From contig NZ_CP016180.1 in assembly GCF_013377295.1 (NCBI RefSeq), forward strand, positions 868,001-932,000: a stretch of 64,000 nt of DNA. Reading direction: 5' to 3'. The translations under genes and the position numbers were made by a program. Under the pieces are notes generated by a model. That model saw nothing but the letters and a program-made list of their open reading frames with translations, was not told where the DNA came from and made no database searches. Positions within the stretch are counted from its first letter, which is position 1; each line of letters starts with the position of its first letter. This document shows, piece by piece, positions 17,745 through 26,217 of this stretch. Source of the DNA: Pasteurella skyensis (GTDB taxonomy: Bacteria; Pseudomonadota; Gammaproteobacteria; Enterobacterales; Pasteurellaceae).

Positions 17745-18638
17745 TCAACTGTGTTCTCGCGTTAATTTTGCATCTTGTGGTATCCATTTTGGCGGTTTAT
17801 TTCTTTCTGTTACTTGATTTATAAAATTAGTTTTAAAGGCTTCCCATCGTGGATCTTTGGCTAATAATTGTGTTTCAGGACAATCACTTTGTAATTCATC
17901 AACTAGTCTTAATAAAGTGTGATATTCAAGTTTGTGAATTAACGTATTTTCAATACACTTAAACGCTAAATCAATATCACCAATAGATGAAGCTAAACAG
18001 TAACTATTCCAATAAATTAAGGGGTTTTTAGGGGCATAAGGTAATACAAAATCAAGTAATTTTTTATTTCGTTCTTTGTTGATGCTTGCACCTGTATTAT
18101 TTGATGGAATAAGGAAATAAATCACATCTGCAAAATTGGTTCTAAAAGGGTCTATGCTTTCAGGATTATCTATACCAAGGTCAATACAACTTAAATCAAA
18201 ATCGATAATAGCTTCATTAATATTTGCAGGTAAATTTATATTAAAATTAAAAAGATATTCAATCAAATTAACTTGTTCATTAGATTGTAAATAATACTCT
18301 CTAAATTTATCAAGCACCGAATAATCATTATTATTGATGACTCCTGCAATAACTTCACTAAAAAGACAACTTTTTATAACAACCCCTAAAAAAGCGACAT
18401 TTTCAGTGTCTTTAACTAACTGATAAACATCAATTTTTATTTTTCCTGCTTTAAAGAAATCGTCTATATAACTAAATTCACAATAAATCCCAATATTAGT
18501 AATTAATGGTAAAATAGCTTTCTTATCACCTTTTTTATAGGCTTCCATTATTTTAATTACTTCATCTAATGAAAAAGGAAAATCTATTTCTTCAATACAC
18601 TCTTCATATATTTTTATCATTTTCTTACTTATTTTCAT
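17745..18638 (-). CDS. Hypothetical helical-repeat protein
   Basis: 297 residues, soluble and acidic. The C-terminal third, with NPLIYWNSYCLASSIGDIDL, AFKCIENTLIH, LRLVDELQSDC and DPRWEAFKTNF, has the look of TPR-type helical repeats ending in the R-W-E-x-F motif common in immunity-like proteins. The N-terminal part is helical without a recognised domain. The stop is followed in the same frame by the YwqK remnant, so the two may once have been separated by a small deletion. Function unknown. Confidence 0.55.
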   Translation of the reverse strand: MKISKKMIKIYEECIEEIDFPFSLDEVIKIMEAYKKGDKKAILPLITNIGIYCEFSYIDDFFKAGKIKIDVYQLVKDTENVAFLGVVIKSCLFSEVIAGVINNNDYSVLDKFREYYLQSNEQVNLIEYLFNFNINLPANINEAIIDFDLSCIDLGIDNPESIDPFRTNFADVIYFLIPSNNTGASINKERNKKLLDFVLPYAPKNPLIYWNSYCLASSIGDIDLAFKCIENTLIHKLEYHTLLRLVDELQSDCPETQLLAKDPRWEAFKTNFINQVTERNKPPKWIPQDAKLTREHS

Positions 18639-18690
18639 TTTTTATTTCCTGATTTTGCAAATTTTGAACATTATCTTACCGCTTGTGTAT

Positions 18691-19170
18691 TCATTTATCG
18701 TTATAAAAAGCATTCATTTCATTGAATAACACTTTTTTATCTAAAGCCTGATTAACAACACTAAAAAACGTATTATTGATAGATTTATCAATTATTTTGC
18801 CTTCTCTTATTTTTAATAAGTGTGGAAACTTATTATAGTTTTTTAAATGAAAAAGTAAGTTTGAAGAAAAACTTGGATCTTCTGTTGAATGTATTTGTCT
18901 ATTTTTATCCAAATAGATAATAGAAATGTTGTGAGCTAAATAGGGTAAAATTTCATTTTCTATAAAAAGATGTTGCTGTTTTCTGTCGTTATAACAGAAG
19001 AAATTTTGTCCATTATACTTTTCTAGATTTTCACTAAATTGTTTTTCTAATGCTTTTATGTGTTTATTGATAGATTTATTTTGCCTTTTATTAGATATAA
19101 AAAACAAAATAAACCCGAATAGAAGAGCTATTCCTACTATTGCTTGTAAGTTTAAAAATAAATTTTTCAT
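18691..19170 (-). CDS. Hypothetical membrane-anchored protein
   Basis: 159 residues: one N-terminal membrane segment (residues 3-25, NLFLNLQAIVGIALLFGF) followed by a basic, Lys/Gln-rich soluble domain that begins with a predicted coiled helix (NKHIKALEKQFSENLEKY). No family recognised. It lies 15 bases after the TPR/DUF4375 gene, so they are likely in one operon. Confidence 0.5.
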   Translation of the reverse strand: MKNLFLNLQAIVGIALLFGFILFFISNKRQNKSINKHIKALEKQFSENLEKYNGQNFFCYNDRKQQHLFIENEILPYLAHNISIIYLDKNRQIHSTEDPSFSSNLLFHLKNYNKFPHLLKIREGKIIDKSINNTFFSVVNQALDKKVLFNEMNAFYNDK

Positions 19171-19185
19171 TATTCCATCTCATTT

Positions 19186-20160
19186 TTAATCACAAACAAA
19201 CTTTTCAATATTTTTCTTCACATAGTCATCTAAAATATCTGCAAGTAATTGTTTTTCCTCTATCTTATCTAGAGCTTCGTCAAATTCTTCATAATTACCA
19301 TCCACTTCGATATATTCATTATCTTCTAAATTATTATCATAGATAATTTTTTGGATTTGTTTATAAATTTTGTTTGCTTTTTTAACCACAGTTAAATGTT
19401 TTTTAGCTCCAATAATTTTTAGGCTTTCTTCTATATGATCTACTAAATAATATTGCCATTCATAAAAATCATAAAATCCGCCGACACTTCTTTGGTCATC
19501 GAAATTTTTTACAGTACAAAGTAAGCGTTCTGCATGGGTAATGGCGTTAAATCCATCTTCATTTGTAGCAAATTCTTTGAGTTTTTTACCAATATTTTCA
19601 TAAATGAGTTCAACCCATTCGTCTTTATATTGGGTATTTAAAAAATCTAAGCTTAAACTCGGCGTTTGTGCTGTTTGAACAGGCGTTGCTTTATTAAAGC
19701 TGGCTTGTAATTCTTTTACTTTTTCAATATTGCGCTTAACAAAATCATTATATTTTTTCTCTTTTTTGTTTAGATCACGTAATCCCCACGCTGCTGCAAA
19801 ATATTCTAATGCCTTTTCTTCATCACCTTCATCAAAAATAATTTTTCCCATTTCCCAGTTTGTTGACGAGTTCATTTCTTGTTTATATTTACCCGTATAA
19901 ACATTTAATGAAAGGGTTTTTTGGTTAAAAATTTTAGCATTATCGATATCGCCTTTTTCATAATAAAAATTACCTAACCCACTATAAACCCAATGTGCAT
20001 TTTCATATTCATCTTTGGGTTCTGGGATTAAGTCATACATTTGTTGATAAATCTCGATACATTTATCCCAATCTTTATTTTCATAAGGCTCATCTGCGAG
20101 CAGATCTAATTCAAGCAATTTCGCTTCAAGCTTTTCATCTCTTTTACCGATAACAGTCAT
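19186..20160 (-). CDS. TPR and DUF4375-type fusion protein
   Basis: 324 residues in two parts. Residues 1-150 are tetratricopeptide repeats: WDKCIEIYQQMYDLIPEP, WVYSGLGNFYYEKGDIDNAK, MGKIIFDEGDEEKALEYFA and so on. Residues 170-300 resemble the DUF4375/DMP19-type domain: LLCTVKNFDDQRSVGGFYDF then WQYYLVDHIEESLKIIGA and KIYKQIQKI. The last residues, DDYVKKNIEKFVCD, resemble the end of the remnant at 28727-28947 (KYVKKNIEQFVEI). Cytosolic; function unknown. It precedes the membrane gene at 18691 by 15 bases. Confidence 0.7.
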   Translation of the reverse strand: MTVIGKRDEKLEAKLLELDLLADEPYENKDWDKCIEIYQQMYDLIPEPKDEYENAHWVYSGLGNFYYEKGDIDNAKIFNQKTLSLNVYTGKYKQEMNSSTNWEMGKIIFDEGDEEKALEYFAAAWGLRDLNKKEKKYNDFVKRNIEKVKELQASFNKATPVQTAQTPSLSLDFLNTQYKDEWVELIYENIGKKLKEFATNEDGFNAITHAERLLCTVKNFDDQRSVGGFYDFYEWQYYLVDHIEESLKIIGAKKHLTVVKKANKIYKQIQKIIYDNNLEDNEYIEVDGNYEEFDEALDKIEEKQLLADILDDYVKKNIEKFVCD

Positions 20161-20170
20161 AAATATCTCC

Positions 20171-20677
20171 TTAGTTAGATTGAGGTGTAATTTGTGAAAA
20201 CAGAAATAGGCGTAGTGGTTCTATTTCCTGTGGTGAAATAAGTCTTTTAGGAATAAAAATACAAAGTGAGGGTGATAAATAAAGTAAGAAAAGATGCTCA
20301 CTTTCTTTTATATTGATAAAGTTACTCCAATTAAGATGTGACGGGTTATTTTTATCATCTAGGGATTGAACTCCATCATCAAGAATCGTTATATTCATTT
20401 CTTTATGCATTTTAGGATAATTTTTCCAATGTTTCTTAATCGCATAACAAAATCTGATTTGAATAAAAATCAAGGAATAGAGAATATAAACTAATCCCAT
20501 ACACCCAAATGCGATAGAAAATCCAGATAATTCTCCCAATGATAAAGCAATACCTAATAAGGCTACACCACAGACAAAGATAATGCTTTGGCTTATCAGC
20601 ATTCTTTTTCCTTTTAAGATTTTTTGTACTTCTAAATATTCATCAAAAGTAGCTTTGCCTTTAATTTGTATATGCAT
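20171..20677 (-). CDS. YcxB-like membrane protein
   Basis: 168 residues. Layout of the YcxB-like family: an N-terminal beta strand pair (HIQIKGKATFDEYLEVQKIL), two adjacent membrane segments (about residues 28-70), then a soluble beta domain with ITILDDGVQSLDDKN, LNWSNFINIKESEHLFLLYL and FIPKRLIS. Family function is unknown. Immediately upstream of the TPR/DUF4375 gene (10 bases), so co-transcribed. Confidence 0.75.
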   Translation of the reverse strand: MHIQIKGKATFDEYLEVQKILKGKRMLISQSIIFVCGVALLGIALSLGELSGFSIAFGCMGLVYILYSLIFIQIRFCYAIKKHWKNYPKMHKEMNITILDDGVQSLDDKNNPSHLNWSNFINIKESEHLFLLYLSPSLCIFIPKRLISPQEIEPLRLFLFSQITPQSN

Positions 20678-20773
20678 ATTTATATCCTTTGGGTGTTTTT
20701 AGTACGATACTATAAATGATCAAGGAGTTCAAATTGACTATTATTCTTGATTAAATTGGGATGTATAAAAATC

Positions 20774-20827
20774 AAGCGGTTAGATCAAATCAAAAATTTG
20801 CAAAATTATTGAAAGATCATACCGCTT
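20774..20827. terminator. Convergent uptake-signal pair
   Basis: AAGCGGTTAGATC and GATCATACCGCTT flank AAATTTGCAAAA and can form a stem. It lies between the YcxB-like gene and the M48 protease gene (both minus strand), 20-160 bases downstream of the protease stop. Confidence 0.5.
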
Positions 20828-20879
20828 AAGAATAATATTTATGATTTATTATGCTTTATTGAGTGCCTTAAATATAAAA

Positions 20880-20920
20880 ATAGTCCTAATTAGTACCATT
20901 ATAGTACGAATTAGGACTAT
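20880..20920 (-). terminator. Strong hairpin terminator of the M48 gene
   Basis: A 17-bp stem with a single mismatch (ATAGTCCTAATT...AATTAGGACTAT, arms 20880-20896 and 20904-20920), loop CATTATA. Read on the minus strand it is followed by TTTTTATATTTA, so it fits a rho-independent terminator 17 bases downstream of the protease stop. Confidence 0.7.
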
Positions 20921-20936
20921 GCAAAGATGTTTTTTA

Positions 20937-21788
20937 CTACAACATTTTACCGTGAACGTCCCAACTTTTGGTTTGACTGTCTTTTAAGGCTCGCATACGG
21001 CGATAACCAACGGCGTGATCGCTACGGAAATTGACGATTTTTAACCATAAATTATTTTCATATTTTTCAATGTTTTTGAAATATTCGTCAATATTAATGT
21101 GTTTACCTAAATTTTTACCTGCAAATAGGTAAAGCATACCCATTACATCGTCAGGGGCGTAGTAACACGCTACTCTATCGGCAGTATATTCTTGGGCTCT
21201 GGTCAGTGATTTATTCAAAAATAATACCGTCATTATCGGTGCACATATCAAACGACGCAAATTAATATGCCCACATTTAACGTGTCCTAATTCGTGGGCT
21301 AGAATAAATCGCAATGCACCAAAATTGCCGTGAACGTAGGCAATATCAACGATATCACTGTGCAGTACGACATATTTTTCATATAAAGCACATTTTGATG
21401 CAAAGGCATTCATCACACCATTACCATTGACAAGGTACAGTGGAGGGATAGCGTTTTTACTATTGGGATCCTCATCAAAGCTCATTTGCAGTGCAAGTTC
21501 TCGGTACATTTCATAGAGTTTAGGAAATTGCTTTTTACTCATTTCGATACCGTTACTGACTTTTTTGTAATACATAAAACGTACAAAAAAGATACCAGCA
21601 ACAGGGGAAAGTAAACCCATTAATATACCTGTTGACCAATCTTTTAGCTCGCCACCATTAGCGATAACAATCAGACACCCAACGGTCACTAATGCTGTGA
21701 GTACGTATCCAAGTATGAGTAAGGGCATTTCAGCTTTGTGGCGGAATTGTTTAACTGTGGGGGCTTGTGTAGTATGGGGTGTGTTCAT
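20937..21788 (-). CDS. M48 family membrane zinc metalloprotease
   Basis: 283 residues. Two N-terminal membrane segments (about 25-45 and 52-72), then the catalytic domain with zinc motif HELGH in LRFILAHELGHVKCGH near residue 165 and the third ligand in AQEYTADRVACYY near residue 205. This is the M48 (Ste24/HtpX-like) arrangement with the active site at the inner membrane. Proteases of this class degrade or process membrane proteins. It does not look like the housekeeping HtpX; the substrate is unknown. Own terminator downstream. Confidence 0.85.
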   Translation of the reverse strand: MNTPHTTQAPTVKQFRHKAEMPLLILGYVLTALVTVGCLIVIANGGELKDWSTGILMGLLSPVAGIFFVRFMYYKKVSNGIEMSKKQFPKLYEMYRELALQMSFDEDPNSKNAIPPLYLVNGNGVMNAFASKCALYEKYVVLHSDIVDIAYVHGNFGALRFILAHELGHVKCGHINLRRLICAPIMTVLFLNKSLTRAQEYTADRVACYYAPDDVMGMLYLFAGKNLGKHINIDEYFKNIEKYENNLWLKIVNFRSDHAVGYRRMRALKDSQTKSWDVHGKML

Positions 21789-21952
21789 TTTTTTCTCATA
21801 AAAGTATTAAAACTTCAACGATACTAGCATAGATAACAGATCACATCAAAAACCAAGCGGTACGATCTTACTCAAAATTTGCAAATTACTAAGTGCAAAA
21901 TTGAGATTTAAGCCCTATAATCCATCTACATATAATCTAACTTTTTTCTAAA

Positions 21953-23425
21953 ATGATAAACAAAAAATCTCTCTTCTATGTATTAACAGCATTATTCATT
22001 ATTTTTATTTCCATTCCCGCTTTTCATTTAATTAAAACGTATTTGAATGAAGATAATAGCAAGGTTGAAATTCCTAAAGGCTATACCAATGATGCTAGTG
22101 AATTAAATCTCACAAAGGTTGATCAAATCATTGATGTGGCACAGTCTAAAGAGGCTATAATCAGCCAACTAAAAGATATTCTTAAGTATGCGAAAACAAA
22201 CCACAAAGCTATTTCAATGGCAGGTGCCAAGCATAGTATGGGTGGGCATACGATGTATCCTGACGGTATTGTGCTAAATATGCGTCCTTATAATCAAATG
22301 CAATTAGATACCACGAATAATATTTTAACCATTGGTTCTGGGGCATTGTGGGAAGAGGCGTTGAATTATTTAGATCAATTTGATAAATCCATTGCGGTAA
22401 TGCAGGCGTTTAGCTCTTTTTCAATTGGCGGTTCTATTAGCGTGAACGGTCACGGTTGGCAAAAAGACTCACCTCCTGTTTCTTCTAGTGTAATTTCATT
22501 TACCTTGATGGATCATAATGGAAATATCTTAAATTGTAGTCGCACTGAAAATCCTGAATTATTTAGTTTAGTGATTGGTGGCTATGGTTTATTTGGGATT
22601 ATTCTTGATGTAAAACTTAAAGTAGTGGATAACGAGGCGTTACAGTTTAAATCACTGCGTTTAAAACCTGAAAATTATGTTAAAGAATATAAAAAGTTTG
22701 TTTCAGATAATCCTAAAGTAAAACTCGCTTTTGGGCGATTACGTATTTCTAATAAAGCGTTTTTAGAAGAGGCGACCTTGAATTATTTTGAGCAGGTGGA
22801 TCAAAAACCGTTACCTTTAGAGCAGGGAAGTGCCAAAAGTACAGAAGCGAAACGCCTTGTTTTTAGAAGCAGTGTAAACAGTGAATATGGTAAGCGATTA
22901 CGTTGGGATTTGGAAAAAGGAATGAATGAAATTACAGAAAATCACGTTTTTTCTCGTAATGATTTATTAAATGACAATGTAAAATTAATTGAAAATAAAG
23001 ACAATCATTCAACGGACATTTTACACGAATATTTTATACCTGAACGCAATGTGACAAAATACATTAACGCCCTTAAAACAGTTTTACCTAATCAACAGAT
23101 TGATTTACTGAATATTACGATACGTAATGTTTATCAAGATAATGATAGCTACTTAAATTACGCAAGGGAAAATGTGTTTGGTTTTGTATTTTTATTTAAT
23201 CAAAAGAAATCTCAAGAAGATGAATTAGAAATGCAAAAATTGACCAAAGCATTGGTTAACATTGCCCTTGAAATGGAAGGTACCTATTATTTACCTTATC
23301 GATTGCATATTGATAAGCCGTTGTTTAATAAAGTGTATCCTCAAGGTCAAAACTTTTTCAAGTTAAAATTGAAGTATGATCCAGACGAATTATTTAATAA
23401 TAAGTTTTATCAACATTATAAGTAA
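21953..23425 (+). CDS. FAD-binding oxidoreductase, membrane-anchored (FAD_binding_4 type)
   Basis: 490 residues. An N-terminal membrane anchor (residues 7-27) is followed by the PCMH FAD-binding fold: AISMAGAKHSMGGHTMYPDG near residue 87, then TIGSGALWEEALNYL, SFSIGGSISVNGHGW and VIGGYGLFGIILDVKLKV. The histidine in AKHSMGG is positioned where FAD may be covalently held in related sugar-lactone oxidases. The C-terminal part resembles D-arabinono-lactone oxidases, with HIDKPLFNKVYPQG near the end. Substrate unknown. An uptake-signal terminator follows at 23440. Confidence 0.8.
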   Translation: MINKKSLFYVLTALFIIFISIPAFHLIKTYLNEDNSKVEIPKGYTNDASELNLTKVDQIIDVAQSKEAIISQLKDILKYAKTNHKAISMAGAKHSMGGHTMYPDGIVLNMRPYNQMQLDTTNNILTIGSGALWEEALNYLDQFDKSIAVMQAFSSFSIGGSISVNGHGWQKDSPPVSSSVISFTLMDHNGNILNCSRTENPELFSLVIGGYGLFGIILDVKLKVVDNEALQFKSLRLKPENYVKEYKKFVSDNPKVKLAFGRLRISNKAFLEEATLNYFEQVDQKPLPLEQGSAKSTEAKRLVFRSSVNSEYGKRLRWDLEKGMNEITENHVFSRNDLLNDNVKLIENKDNHSTDILHEYFIPERNVTKYINALKTVLPNQQIDLLNITIRNVYQDNDSYLNYARENVFGFVFLFNQKKSQEDELEMQKLTKALVNIALEMEGTYYLPYRLHIDKPLFNKVYPQGQNFFKLKLKYDPDELFNNKFYQHYK

Positions 23426-23439
23426 ATAAGAAAGAAAAG

Positions 23440-23670
23440 AAGCGGTATGATGTAAGTAAAAATTTGCAAATTTTTTACAGGATCGTACCGCTATATTATT
23501 TAATTATTTATGTTTTACTAAATGCACGAAGCATACAATTAAATATGCCATAAAACATAAATTAATCATAATGCCAATTTCAAAGAATAACATATTCAAA
23601 TTTCCTACAGTTTTATACAGTCATTTTATATAACCTTAACTTCGCATAATGTATCGTGATTATGTTGAAT
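23440..23670. repeat. Inverted-repeat copy 1 (paired with 43143-43369)
   Basis: About 230 bases that recur in inverted orientation at 43143-43369 with only a few differences: two substitutions in the uptake pair, one 2-bp and one 8-bp indel, and changes in the att core. The unit contains a convergent uptake-signal pair (23440-23493, AAGCGGTATGATG ... GATCGTACCGCT), an identical 29-codon gene and the dif-like att site. The uptake pair also serves as terminator for the FAD oxidase gene. Confidence 0.85.
23504..23593 (-). CDS. 29-residue single-span membrane peptide, copy 1
   Basis: ATG 23593 to TAA 23504 encodes a 29-residue, almost wholly hydrophobic peptide (MLFFEIGIMINLCFMAYLIV, then CFVHLVKHK) with a basic C-terminus, i.e. 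one membrane span with the Lys/His end in the cytosol. The upstream AGGAAA is a fair ribosome site. The coding DNA is identical to 43222-43311. Too small for ordinary gene finders; expression is not shown, but perfect conservation in both copies of the repeat is compatible with either selection or recent duplication. Confidence 0.5.
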   Translation of the reverse strand: MLFFEIGIMINLCFMAYLIVCFVHLVKHK

Positions 23671-23738
23671 TCGAGTGCTATATAATCCCCCCTGGGGCAT
23701 AGCACGAGAATTTATACATAATTTGTATTATGCGATGT
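23639..23738. other. Folded (two-site) attP of filamentous phage, remnant element
   Basis: Two dif-like sites in opposite orientation. Site 1 (23639-23670) has arms ACTTCGCATAA and TTATGTTGAAT with a 10-bp centre. Site 2 (23711-23738) has arms TTTATACATAA and TTATGCGATGT with a 6-bp centre. Between them TTCGAGTGCTAT and ATAGCACGAGAA pair. The whole segment folds into a long hairpin with unpaired centres, as in CTX-phage attP, which is recombined as single-stranded DNA by XerC/XerD. Confidence 0.7.
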
Positions 23739-24060
23739 TAAAAAAGTCGATTTTTTTATTTCTTTAAAATCAATGTGTTAAGAAGTGCTGCTAATAAGTG
23801 CAGCTTATGATAAAAATGGGGGGTATTGGGGGGTATTTTGCAAAAAATTCCCCCTGATATAGCGGAGCGTAACTTGCAGGTCTTTATTAGACCTTTTTTG
23901 TTTTTGTGCGTTAATTTGTTTTTAAGGGTGACAACAAGATAATCACCCCCTATTAAACCAAAACGCTCTTTATTTTTTCGTTAGTGATTTGTTTAAAAAA
24001 CGTGCGAATAAGTTCGGGAGTTCTGTTACACCCGAACTTTAGGTCGGTTTTCCGACCTTT
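23739..24060. other. Hairpin-rich non-coding phage region
   Basis: No gene. It has two G-runs (GGGGGGTATTGGGGGGTATT near 23818-23838), hairpin plus T-run AGGTCT-ttatt-AGACCT-TTTTTT (23878-23900), a stem AAGTTCGGG / CCCGAACTT (24010-24039) and terminator AGGTCGG-tttt-CCGACCT-TTTTT (24041-24063). Such a non-coding region in filamentous phages carries the origins, packaging signal and terminators; which element does which is not decided here. Confidence 0.6.
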
Positions 24061-24264
24061 TTATGTATTTGTTTGTGTCTTTTTTTCGGATTTTTCTTTA
24101 TGTATTAGGTCCTGTTTAGCCTCGTTTAGATAATTGTCTAATAAGTGGTTTACAATATCGCTCATTTTTGTAAGTTTCCCACTTTTGTGACTGATTTCGA
24201 TAGCTAATATTTCTAATTTATTTCTTCTTTGTGCGTTTATTCTTACAGATGTATCTTTTCTCAT
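24061..24264 (-). CDS. Small ribbon-helix-helix-like regulator
   Basis: 67 residues. The N-terminus RKDTSVRINAQRRNKLEILA has the beta-strand plus helix pattern of ribbon-helix-helix (CopG/MetJ type) proteins: a short basic strand TSVRIN followed by two helices. It lies divergent from the replication gene at 24402, with palindrome-like ATATGCTTGCATAC and GTATGTTTGTATGC words between them (about 24327-24383). It therefore probably represses that promoter, playing the role that the XRE protein plays in the element at 42354. Confidence 0.55.
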   Translation of the reverse strand: MRKDTSVRINAQRRNKLEILAIEISHKSGKLTKMSDIVNHLLDNYLNEAKQDLIHKEKSEKKTQTNT

Positions 24265-24401
24265 TTTTGTTCTCTAGATATTTTTAAAATAATTATTATA
24301 TATTTTTTTGTATAGCATATTAATATATGCTTGCATACAGAAGATAAATATGCTAATTTTTATTTATTGTATGTTTGTATGCGGTATATAAATATCACTT
24401 T

Positions 24402-25193
24402 ATGTTTTTTGATTGGCTAAAAATAGAACAGGCTTTTGACCACGAATTACCTTTGTTGGGTGATTTTGGCTTCGTTGGTGTCTCTTTACAAACTGGTCAA
24501 TTACAGGAGACTGTTAGCATTCCTACTTTTCGGCACGTTGGTAGTTTTTGCGACGTTGTCTCTATAAAAATAAATGGTTATAAATTGACGATGAGCGGAA
24601 ACCCTAGCCGTTGGGGACGATTAGAAAACCTTTTTGGATTAACAACAGTTGATGCTTGTGTAAATTGCTTTAATTCTATTTTGACTGAGTTAGGATTGCC
24701 TAATTTTACAAAATGCACTAAGGTTTTTTTGGGTCAATCAGAAGACGGCACAAAAGTTAAAAAATTTTCTGATGGTGCGATTATTAAAGAGTTACACATC
24801 ACTGAAAATAGAGCGGTTGGGCAGGGTAATGTTGAGCATTATTTATCAGGTTTAGCTTCTTTAAATTATAGAAATTCAGTTGCAAGACGTCATACAAATG
24901 GTCAAACAGTTGATTGGCTATCAAAAAAGGGCAATGTCCATCTTATTTATCCTTCCGTTTACAATAAAGCCTTTGAATTAGAATTACATTCATTACATAA
25001 AATTAAGAATAAATTTGGTGATCGGTCGCCTGAATATAAACATCTTTTAAAAGTTATTAATTATTGTAAACAGAATGGCGTAGCAAGATTTGAACAAAAA
25101 TTAAAATCTAGGTATTTACAAAGACAAAATTTAAGTTATTGGGGATTAAGTGATTTTAGTAAATTATATAAATTGAGGGAAACAACGATATAG
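24402..25193 (+). CDS. Phage replication protein, gene II/X family, shortened
   Basis: 263 residues from ATG 24402; a TTG nine codons upstream is possible but has no advantage. Similar in kind to filamentous-phage RepII (Phage_CRI type): N-terminal FFDWLKIEQAFD, then ITENRAVGQGNVEHYLSGLA, LASLNYRNSVARRHTNGQ, VDWLSKKGNVHLIYPSVYNK and ARFEQKLKSRYLQRQNL. RepII nicks the plus strand to start rolling-circle replication. Intact relatives are about 350-420 residues (418 in the gene at 40937), so the C-terminal domain is missing and the protein is probably inactive. It stops at 25193 with no sign of the rest downstream. Confidence 0.75.
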   Translation: MFFDWLKIEQAFDHELPLLGDFGFVGVSLQTGQLQETVSIPTFRHVGSFCDVVSIKINGYKLTMSGNPSRWGRLENLFGLTTVDACVNCFNSILTELGLPNFTKCTKVFLGQSEDGTKVKKFSDGAIIKELHITENRAVGQGNVEHYLSGLASLNYRNSVARRHTNGQTVDWLSKKGNVHLIYPSVYNKAFELELHSLHKIKNKFGDRSPEYKHLLKVINYCKQNGVARFEQKLKSRYLQRQNLSYWGLSDFSKLYKLRETTI

Positions 25194-25472
25194 GTAGTAA
25201 GAATAAATGAGAAAGTTAAAATAAGTTTGCGTAGTATTTTCATAAAGATACCTTTCTATTTAATGATAAGCTTATTTACAAATAGCGTTAATACTTTATC
25301 TAAAACTCACACTATGTCAATGAAGAAGTGCTTTTGTAATGTTATTTTTGCGACCTTTATCGAGAAAATAAGGTTAAATAATTTAATCATTTATTTTTTA
25401 CGGCACAATATAAAACGGTTGCCTTGTGTAGTGTTGTAGGCTACAATTTATTATAAGTAAAGGTTGTGTATA

Positions 25473-25751
25473 ATGATTATTTCATTTAAACATAAAGGGC
25501 TAGAAAAGTTTTATAAAACGGGAAGTACAGCAGGGATTGTAGTTGCTCATTCAGGAAAATTAAGACGTATTTTAGCAAGATTGAATAGTGCGACTTGTCC
25601 AACAGATATGAATGTACCAAGTTTAAATTTACATCAATTATCTGGTAATTTAAAAGACCATTGGAGTGTTAAAGTAAATGGAAATTGGCGAGTTACTTTT
25701 AAAATAGAAAATGGACACGCACAGGTTGTTGATTATCAAGATTATCATTAA
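25473..25751 (+). CDS. higB: HigB-like toxin, RelE/ParE superfamily
   Basis: 92 residues from ATG 25473, preceded by AAAGG. Residues run IISFKHKGLEKFYKTGSTAG, then HLQLSGNL-like HQLSGNLKDHWSVKVNGNWR and VTFKIENGHAQVVDYQDYH. This is the HigB fold, a ribosome-dependent mRNA endonuclease acting on translated messages in the cytosol. The basic residues in NGNWRVTFK are those expected in the active-site region. The antitoxin gene follows by 9 bases, toxin-first order being typical of higBA. Confidence 0.9.
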   Translation: MIISFKHKGLEKFYKTGSTAGIVVAHSGKLRRILARLNSATCPTDMNVPSLNLHQLSGNLKDHWSVKVNGNWRVTFKIENGHAQVVDYQDYH

Positions 25752-25760
25752 GGAGAAAAA

Positions 25761-26063
25761 ATGCAGATGTATAATCCCCCTTATCCAGCAGAGATGATAC
25801 GAGAAGATATTTTACCCGAACTTGGTTTGAGTGTCACACAGGCAGCAAAGCAATTAGGCGTAAACAGAGTTACATTGTCACGATTACTAAATGGCAAATC
25901 TGCAATAAGTGCGGATATGGCAATTCGTTTACATAAATGGTTAGGGGAGAATAGTCCTAGCCCTGAAAGTTGGTTACATCAACAAGCCACTTATGATTTA
26001 TGGGTTGCTGAGCAGAAACAAAAAGATTATCAGGTTACGCCTATAAATATAAGTTGTGTTTAG
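25761..26063 (+). CDS. higA: HigA-like antitoxin with HTH domain
   Basis: 100 residues. N-terminal PPYPAEMIREDILPELGLSV is the HigA family signature, followed by the helix-turn-helix TQAAKQLGVNRVTLSRLLNG and MAIRLHKWLGENSPSPESWL. It neutralises HigB and represses the higBA promoter. A strong AAGGAG precedes ATG 25761. The pair sits just outside the phage remnant and may have come with it; this is inference. Confidence 0.92.
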   Translation: MQMYNPPYPAEMIREDILPELGLSVTQAAKQLGVNRVTLSRLLNGKSAISADMAIRLHKWLGENSPSPESWLHQQATYDLWVAEQKQKDYQVTPINISCV

Positions 26064-26217
26064 GTATAGAATATAAAAATTAAAAAGACATCTTGGATAA
26101 GATTAATTCATAAATTATATTATCAAAGATATCTTTTTTAATATTTTCATAAAGAAGCCTAATTGAGAGATAGTAAAGATACTTTAAAAGAATAGCAAAG
26201 AATAAATGTAGAGATCA

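Larger units (their letters stand above)
23639..25230. mobile_element. Filamentous-phage (inovirus) remnant
   Basis: Contains the hairpin att site, a hairpin-rich non-coding region, a small regulator on the minus strand and a C-terminally short RepII-like gene on the plus strand. Coat, adsorption and Zot-type assembly genes are absent and no second dif arm is found to the right, so the far end has been lost. The right boundary at about 25230 is approximate. Confidence 0.65.

Noticed and set aside
25227-25439. Open frame of 70 codons after the phage replication gene
   Set aside because: No ribosome site, no family-like pattern, and its composition is that of random AT-rich DNA.
25473-26063. 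higBA as part of the inovirus remnant
   Set aside because: No att-like end is found to the right of it, so inclusion cannot be supported; only adjacency is seen.
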